Source: Treponema sp. (GTDB taxonomy: Bacteria > Spirochaetota > Spirochaetia > Treponematales > Treponemataceae). Taken from it: a stretch of 18,427 nucleotides of DNA. Below are positions 14,334-18,427 of the stretch, one piece after another. A model generated the notes under the pieces. The model saw nothing but the letters and a program-made list of their open reading frames with translations. It had not been told where the DNA came from and searched no databases. How positions within the stretch are numbered: position 1 is the stretch's first letter; every line of letters starts with the position of its first letter. The stretch covers positions 1 to 18,427 of the forward strand of contig JALNVF010000057.1 of the NCBI GenBank assembly GCA_023231445.1, given 5' to 3'. The position numbers and the translations under genes were made by a program.

Positions 14334-16265
14334 CTATTCGTTTTTCATTTCTTTCAAAGGTTCAATATCCACAGACTGAACTTCCTTGTTAGTTACGCGT
14401 ATTCCCAGTGCCTTGAATCCTTTTTCAGTATAATTCTGCGCTTTGAATGATTCTTCAAGTTTTTTAATCCGGGCCTTTTTAACATAATGGAGTGTAAACG
14501 TAAAATTTTTCCGCGTGTCCACATGAAGTACTTCTTTCCCGTCGGGAGCAAAAAAGTAATCCCGGTTCATGATATATCCTTCTACTTTTGTCCGCTTTAT
14601 AAAAACAAACTGCGTCTCAGGATCACGGTAAATAATAGTAAAAAGAACTTTTGCAAGACTGTCTTTATCGGCAAGCCCGCACCAGTACATCCCCGGTCCG
14701 ACAAAAACCTTGTCCGGCGCTTCGGTCACGCTGAATATTCCGCTTCTTCGGACAAACATAACACGGTCGAACGGAGTAATTCTGAGCATCTCGGTTCCGC
14801 CCGAAACGCCGGTTCCCAGATACCCCGACGCATCGTCGTATTTCAGGGGAGTATCCCGCTTAACAACATCCTTTACATCAACTTTATCAATGCTGGTGAT
14901 CACCGTAAGGCGCTTTGTTTTTTCCGGATCCAGTTTCCTTTCTATACCGTCAAGCCAGCTGATGGCATATTCGGTCAGATGCCTGAGAAGTTTATCAATT
15001 TCCTTTATACGCCTGTTGATAGCTTCCACTTCCTCATGATTTTTGTTGATATCATATAAAGAAATACGCCTGATCGGAATCTTGAGCAGATGGTCGATAT
15101 CGTCATCAGTTACGTCGCGCAGCAGCTCTTTTCTAAACGGAATAAAACCTTTTTTTACCGCGCCGTTCACATCTTCCTGCGTTTTCATCTCTTCAATTTT
15201 CTTATAAATCCGTTCCTCGATAAATATACGTTCAAGCGTGCGCAGATGAAGCTTTTCCATAAGCTCTGCACGTTCAACGGTAAGTTCGTCCTTTAAAACC
15301 CCGACAATCTGTTTAGCGTGAAATTTAATTACGTCGGTGACAGTCATCTGCACCGGCATATTGTCGCGTATGACAAGCAGGTTGCAGTAAATTGTCTGCT
15401 CACATTCAGTATATGCGTACAGCGAATCAACAACATCCTTTGCATAGACACCGCGCGGAAGTTTTATTTCAATATTTACGGTATCGGCAGTATAGTCATT
15501 GATCGATGCAATCTTTACTTTATCGTTTTTGGCTGCTTTTTCGACAGAATCCATAAGCGTTTCGGTTGTTGAACCGAACGGCAGCTCGGTAATTGTTATT
15601 TTTTTTTCATCGGTCAGATCCATTTTTGCACGCGTGACGATTTTGCCCTGACCGTCCTCATAGTCAGACACGTCAAGCAGACCGCCTGTCTGAAAATCCG
15701 GATACAGTTTAAATTTTTCGCCACGGAGGCACGCTTTCTCCGCCGCAATCACCTCGCGGATGTTGTGCGGCAGAATCTTCGTACTCATACCGACTGCAAT
15801 ACCTTCTGCTCCCAGAATAAGGACAAGCGGAAGTTTTGCACGGAACATTACAGGTTCCTCACTGCGTCCGTCGTAGCTCGGGACATACTGCGTAATTTTC
15901 GGATTATAGAGAATATCACGCGTAATCGGGCGGATACGGCACTCAATATAACGGGGAGCCGATGCACCATCGCCAGTATACAGGTTTCCGAAGTTCCCCT
16001 GCTTGTCAATAAAAAGTTCCTTGTTTGCAAGCACGACAAGCGCCGAATAAATAGAGGCATCTCCGTGCGGATGGTATTTCATACACTGGCCAACAACATT
16101 TGCAACTTTGTGGAATTTACCATCGTCTGCTTCCAGCAGCGTATGAAGGATACGCCTCTGAACAGGTTTAAGACCGTCCACCAGTTCGGGAATAGCCCGA
16201 TCCCGGATCACATAACTTGCATATTGTATGAAATTGCTGTCAAAAAGATTTTTTACGTATGCCAT
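14334..16265 (-). CDS. parC: DNA topoisomerase IV subunit A (GyrA/ParC family)
   Basis: The breakage-reunion subunit of a type IIA topoisomerase, which separates daughter chromosomes with ParE. At 643 residues it is shorter than E. coli ParC (about 752) or GyrA (about 875), with only a reduced C-terminal beta-pinwheel after about residue 480. Motifs are DGLKPVQRRILH (30-41), YHPHGDASIYSALV (64-77), NFGNLYTGDGASAPRYIECR (91-110) with active-site Tyr106, and GMSTKILPHN. Ala70 and Ser74 occupy the places of E. coli ParC Ser80 and Glu84, both quinolone-contact positions. The usual AAMRYTE is APRYIE. parE is not in the window. The gene is divergent from araA and leads a transcript with yigZ. ParC is preferred to GyrA because of length and the missing GyrA-type C-terminus. 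Confidence 0.9.
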   Translation of the reverse strand: MAYVKNLFDSNFIQYASYVIRDRAIPELVDGLKPVQRRILHTLLEADDGKFHKVANVVGQCMKYHPHGDASIYSALVVLANKELFIDKQGNFGNLYTGDGASAPRYIECRIRPITRDILYNPKITQYVPSYDGRSEEPVMFRAKLPLVLILGAEGIAVGMSTKILPHNIREVIAAEKACLRGEKFKLYPDFQTGGLLDVSDYEDGQGKIVTRAKMDLTDEKKITITELPFGSTTETLMDSVEKAAKNDKVKIASINDYTADTVNIEIKLPRGVYAKDVVDSLYAYTECEQTIYCNLLVIRDNMPVQMTVTDVIKFHAKQIVGVLKDELTVERAELMEKLHLRTLERIFIEERIYKKIEEMKTQEDVNGAVKKGFIPFRKELLRDVTDDDIDHLLKIPIRRISLYDINKNHEEVEAINRRIKEIDKLLRHLTEYAISWLDGIERKLDPEKTKRLTVITSIDKVDVKDVVKRDTPLKYDDASGYLGTGVSGGTEMLRITPFDRVMFVRRSGIFSVTEAPDKVFVGPGMYWCGLADKDSLAKVLFTIIYRDPETQFVFIKRTKVEGYIMNRDYFFAPDGKEVLHVDTRKNFTFTLHYVKKARIKKLEESFKAQNYTEKGFKALGIRVTNKEVQSVDIEPLKEMKNE

Positions 16266-16279
16266 ACTTACGTAAGTAT
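16264..16279. promoter_or_regulatory. Perfect 16-bp palindrome over the parC start
   Basis: ATACTTACGTAAGTAT is a perfect inverted repeat with no spacer. It overlaps the parC ATG and the predicted transcription start, where a repressor or a small RNA hairpin would control expression. No known regulator site is matched with confidence. Confidence 0.5.
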
Positions 16280-16307
16280 ACTATAAATAGAAAAAAATGT
16301 CAGGCAA
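16280..16307 (-). promoter_or_regulatory. Candidate promoter for parC-yigZ
   Basis: On the minus strand TTGCCT (16307-16302), 16 bp and TATAGT (16285-16280). Transcription would begin at about 16273, roughly 8 nt before the ATG, and there is no Shine-Dalgarno. Confidence 0.5.
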
Positions 16308-16350
16308 TCAGCCGTATGAAAAAATGTACAAAAATGAGTAAATAAGTTTC

Positions 16351-16378
16351 TTGCTTTTCTGATAAAAACAGCGATAAT
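16351..16378 (+). promoter_or_regulatory. Candidate promoter for araA
   Basis: TTGCTT (16351-16356), a 16-bp spacer and GATAAT (16373-16378) stand about 50 bp before the araA ATG. I see no clear arabinose-repressor operator in the leader. Confidence 0.45.
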
Positions 16379-16430
16379 ATTGGATAAATATCAAATATTA
16401 CAGAACAATTAAATAGCAGGAGATACGTGT

Positions 16431-17936
16431 ATGACAAGTTTGAAAACATTCAATTTCTGGTTTCTTACCGGAAGCCAGGACCTGTACGGTGAAGAAACGC
16501 TTAAACAGGTTGCTGAAGATTCAAAAGAAATTGTAGAATCACTTAATGCAGCAAAGGCCATTCCCGGCAGCATCGTCTGGAAACCGACGCTCCTTACGCC
16601 GGAATCCATCCGCACTACCATTGAACAGGCAAATGCGGACGACAGCTGCGCAGGTATTATCTGCTGGATGCATACGTTCAGTCCGGCAAAAATGTGGATT
16701 GCAGGACTTTCCATCAATAAAAAACCGCTGCTCCAGTTCAATACGCAGTATAACGTAAAGATTCCGTATGCAACAATGGACATGGATTTTATGAACCTGA
16801 ACCAGAGTGCGCACGGTGACCGCGAATTCGGTTTCATCACGAGCCGCATGAACCTGCCCCGGAAGGTAATCGTCGGACACTGGAAAAACGAAAAAACCAT
16901 TGCAAGAATCGGCTCATGGATGCGCGTTGCATGCGCTGCAGCCGACGGCAGGAACCTCAGGATAATCCGTTTCGGCGACAACATGCGTGAAGTGGCAGTT
17001 ACCGACGGCGATAAAGTAGAAGCTATGATTAAATTCGGATGGTCCGTTCCGTACTACGGCATCGGAGATCTCGTCGCATATATCAATAAAGTTTCCGACA
17101 GCGATGCGGAAGCGCTCGTAAACGAATACGACAGGGAATACGAAATTGTATGGGGAAAAAATAAAGCACTCACGAAGGAACACATAAAAGAACAGGCTAA
17201 AATTGAAATAGCACTCCGCGCTTTTCTTAAAGACACTGGTGCAAACGCACTCACCACAAATTTTCAGGACTTGTGGGGCATGAAACAGCTGCCGGGTCTT
17301 GCAATCCAGCGGCTCCTCGCGGACGGCTACGGATTCGGTGCAGAAGGCGACTGGAAAACGGCAGCCATGGTCAGGACGTTCAAGATAATGACGACAGGTC
17401 TTACCGGGAACGGAAAGGGTAATGCCTTTATGGAAGACTACACGTACAATCTGGAAGACAGCAACGGCCTTAACCTTGGTTCACATATGCTTGAAGTTGA
17501 TCCGCAGGTTGCAGTCTCAAAACCACGCATCGAAGTCCATCCGCTCGGTATCGGCGGAAAGGAAGATCCTGCACGGCTCGTATTCAACGCAGCCACCGGA
17601 CACGCGGTCGTTACAGCAGTTGTCGATATGGGCAGCAGGTTCCGCTGCGTTGTAAACGAAATCAACGTCGTTACGCCGCCGGAAGATTTTCCGAAACTTC
17701 CGGTCGCACGCATGCTGTGGAAACCGGAACCGGATCTTGAAACATCGGCCGAAGCGTGGATTCTTGCAGGCGGCGGTCATCATACCGCGTTCAGCAATAT
17801 CGTAACAACCGATATGGTACGCGACTGGTGTGAAATGACAGGCATCGAATGCGACGTTATTAACAACAGTACAAAAATAGCGGACTTCCGGAATGAACTC
17901 CGCTGGAATGCCGCCAGTTTCTACGGTAACCGGTAA
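16431..17936 (+). CDS. araA: L-arabinose isomerase
   Basis: AraA interconverts L-arabinose and L-ribulose, the first step of arabinose use, in the cytoplasm with Mn2+. At 501 residues it has the E. coli length. GSQDLYGEETLKQV (14-27) and CWMHTFSPAKMWI (78-90) are family signatures. The metal and catalytic set is complete: Glu305 in GFGAEGDWK, Glu335 in FMEDYTY, His352 in GSHMLE and His451 in GGHHTAF. CAGGAGA 7 nt before the ATG sets the start. It stands alone: no kinase (araB) or epimerase (araD) is adjacent inside the window, and the next gene on the same strand is an outer-membrane protein with a separate promoter. Fits growth on plant hemicellulose or pectin side chains. Confidence 0.97.
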   Translation: MTSLKTFNFWFLTGSQDLYGEETLKQVAEDSKEIVESLNAAKAIPGSIVWKPTLLTPESIRTTIEQANADDSCAGIICWMHTFSPAKMWIAGLSINKKPLLQFNTQYNVKIPYATMDMDFMNLNQSAHGDREFGFITSRMNLPRKVIVGHWKNEKTIARIGSWMRVACAAADGRNLRIIRFGDNMREVAVTDGDKVEAMIKFGWSVPYYGIGDLVAYINKVSDSDAEALVNEYDREYEIVWGKNKALTKEHIKEQAKIEIALRAFLKDTGANALTTNFQDLWGMKQLPGLAIQRLLADGYGFGAEGDWKTAAMVRTFKIMTTGLTGNGKGNAFMEDYTYNLEDSNGLNLGSHMLEVDPQVAVSKPRIEVHPLGIGGKEDPARLVFNAATGHAVVTAVVDMGSRFRCVVNEINVVTPPEDFPKLPVARMLWKPEPDLETSAEAWILAGGGHHTAFSNIVTTDMVRDWCEMTGIECDVINNSTKIADFRNELRWNAASFYGNR

Positions 17937-17948
17937 TATTTAATAATG

Positions 17949-17982
17949 AGCCTGTCAGAATTACCAGTCCGACGGGCTTTTC
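17949..17982 (+). terminator. Intrinsic terminator after araA
   Basis: AGCCTGTC (17949-17956) pairs with GACGGGCT (17971-17978), with one T-G wobble, and is followed by TTTT. An overlapping alternative hairpin, AGTCCG (17966-17971) with CGGACT (17983-17988), would exclude the first. Confidence 0.75.
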
Positions 17983-18048
17983 CGGACTTAGTAAAATTAT
18001 ATTTTATTTGTCAAGTACATTTTTGTATATTTATTTTATAATAAAACA

Positions 18049-18076
18049 TTGACATTATTTAAAAACTTATTATAAT
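18049..18076 (+). promoter_or_regulatory. Consensus sigma70 promoter before the outer-membrane protein gene
   Basis: TTGACA (18049-18054), 16 bp and TATAAT (18071-18076) match the consensus at all twelve hexamer positions. The predicted start is at about 18083, giving a leader of about 110 nt before the first AUG. Confidence 0.85.
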
Positions 18077-18092
18077 TCATTCCCATAAAAGC

Positions 18093-18140
18093 AAAGGCGC
18101 TGATATATGCAGTATTTACGCATATATCAGCGCCTTTTTT
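18093..18140 (+). terminator. Strong terminator-like hairpin at the start of the leader
   Basis: An 18-bp perfect stem, AAAGGCGCTGATATATGC (18093-18110) with GCATATATCAGCGCCTTT (18120-18137), has a nine-base loop and ends in six T (18135-18140). It begins about 10 nt after the predicted transcription start, so most transcripts would end as RNAs of about 58 nt unless something prevents folding. A second hairpin, GTGGCTGC-gtt-GCAGTCAC (18147-18165), follows before the ribosome binding site. Confidence 0.8.
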
Positions 18141-18217
18141 CTTTGGGTGGCTGCGTTGCAGTCACGAAACAAAAAGGCAAAGAGGTAAAAAGAAATGAAA
18201 AACTGGTATGTGCTGCA

Positions 18218-18427
18218 ATGACAGCAGTCATGATTACGGCAGCAGTATGTGCGGATGGATTCAGTGCAAGCGGATATGTACGTGCAGGTATTGCTTCAAC
18301 AGTCGAAAAGAATCCAAAACTGACTACAAACAAATGGCTCGACGGTATTTATTTTACAGGAGACAGCGAAAAAACAAGGGGAAGATTAAACCTGAGCTAC
18401 GACAGTACAAACGATAACGGTTCATAC
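18218..18427 (+). CDS. Outer-membrane beta-barrel protein, 5' part only, apparent frameshift in signal peptide
   Basis: The frame given here starts at ATG 18218 and runs off the window. It reads as the hydrophobic part of a signal peptide (TAVMITAAVCADG), then FSASGYVRAG and alternating polar/hydrophobic segments (KWLDGIYFTGD, TRGRLNLSYD) typical of porin-like outer-membrane barrels. The only good ribosome binding site, AGAGGT (18181-18186), serves ATG 18195, whose frame stops after MKNWYVLQ. Adding one A to the five-A run at 18198-18202 would give MKKLVCAAMTAVMITAAVCA, an ideal signal peptide joined to this frame. So the gene is either frameshifted (error, mutation or phase variation) or uses an eight-codon leader whose TGA overlaps ATG 18218. 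A sugar porin or other barrel is possible; the exact family is not recognised. Confidence 0.6.
   Translation, partial: MTAVMITAAVCADGFSASGYVRAGIASTVEKNPKLTTNKWLDGIYFTGDSEKTRGRLNLSYDSTNDNGSY

Noticed and set aside
14334..16265. GyrA instead of ParC
   Set aside because: The protein is 643 residues with a reduced C-terminal domain and no GyrA-type box was recognised; the call stays ParC, with GyrA as a minor possibility.
18127..18417. Minus-strand frame 18127-18333 and plus-strand frame 18208-18417
   Set aside because: The first is antisense to the leader and signal-peptide region. The second is Cys/Arg-rich, out of frame with the barrel protein, and has no ribosome binding site.
1..18427. CRISPR arrays, insertion sequences or prophage genes
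   Set aside because: No regularly spaced direct repeats, transposase motifs or phage structural genes were seen.

Overview
The window looks like a chromosomal stretch from a saccharolytic spirochaete, most likely a host-associated Treponema. The pointers are a long LonA with an acidic N-terminal extension, a membrane-anchored Ser/Thr kinase beside an FHA protein, a SpoIIE-type phosphatase with a CBS-like N-terminus, a GyrA/ParC-type subunit with Ala in the quinolone pocket, and the beginning of a beta-barrel outer-membrane protein. The organism assignment is inference from protein character, because no rRNA is present. I see no insertion sequence, phage gene or CRISPR array.

Left block (1-6318, all minus strand): a five-gene run transcribed right to left, comprising a DUF2974 serine hydrolase, a small FHA protein, a PPP-like metallophosphoesterase, a Ser/Thr kinase with a C-terminal extracytoplasmic part, and lon (cut by the window edge). 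Gaps are 14 to 50 nt. A kinase, a phosphoprotein reader and a phosphatase lie together next to a protease, so this reads as a phospho-signalling and protein-quality cassette.

Middle block (6453-12328, plus strand): a Bax-inhibitor-1 family membrane protein; a tRNA-Pro(GGG) with its own promoter and terminator; then a three-gene overlapping operon of umuD-like, umuC and DUF72. The umuD-like gene is the most striking item. Its product begins almost exactly where E. coli UmuD is cleaved to UmuD', and the catalytic Ser is Asn, so it appears to encode a pre-activated UmuD'. Its promoter puts the start codon at or beside the transcription start. mtnA and a CBS-SpoIIE phosphatase follow, each with its own likely promoter.

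Right block: on the minus strand, a CE2-like SGNH esterase, a YigZ/IMPACT protein and parC. On the plus strand, araA (L-arabinose isomerase) and the first part of an outer-membrane protein. That last gene has a consensus promoter, a very strong terminator-like hairpin at the start of its leader, and an apparent one-base frameshift in the signal peptide. The esterase and araA fit a lifestyle on plant hemicellulose sugars.

All calls rest on reading the sequence and motifs; no database search was possible.
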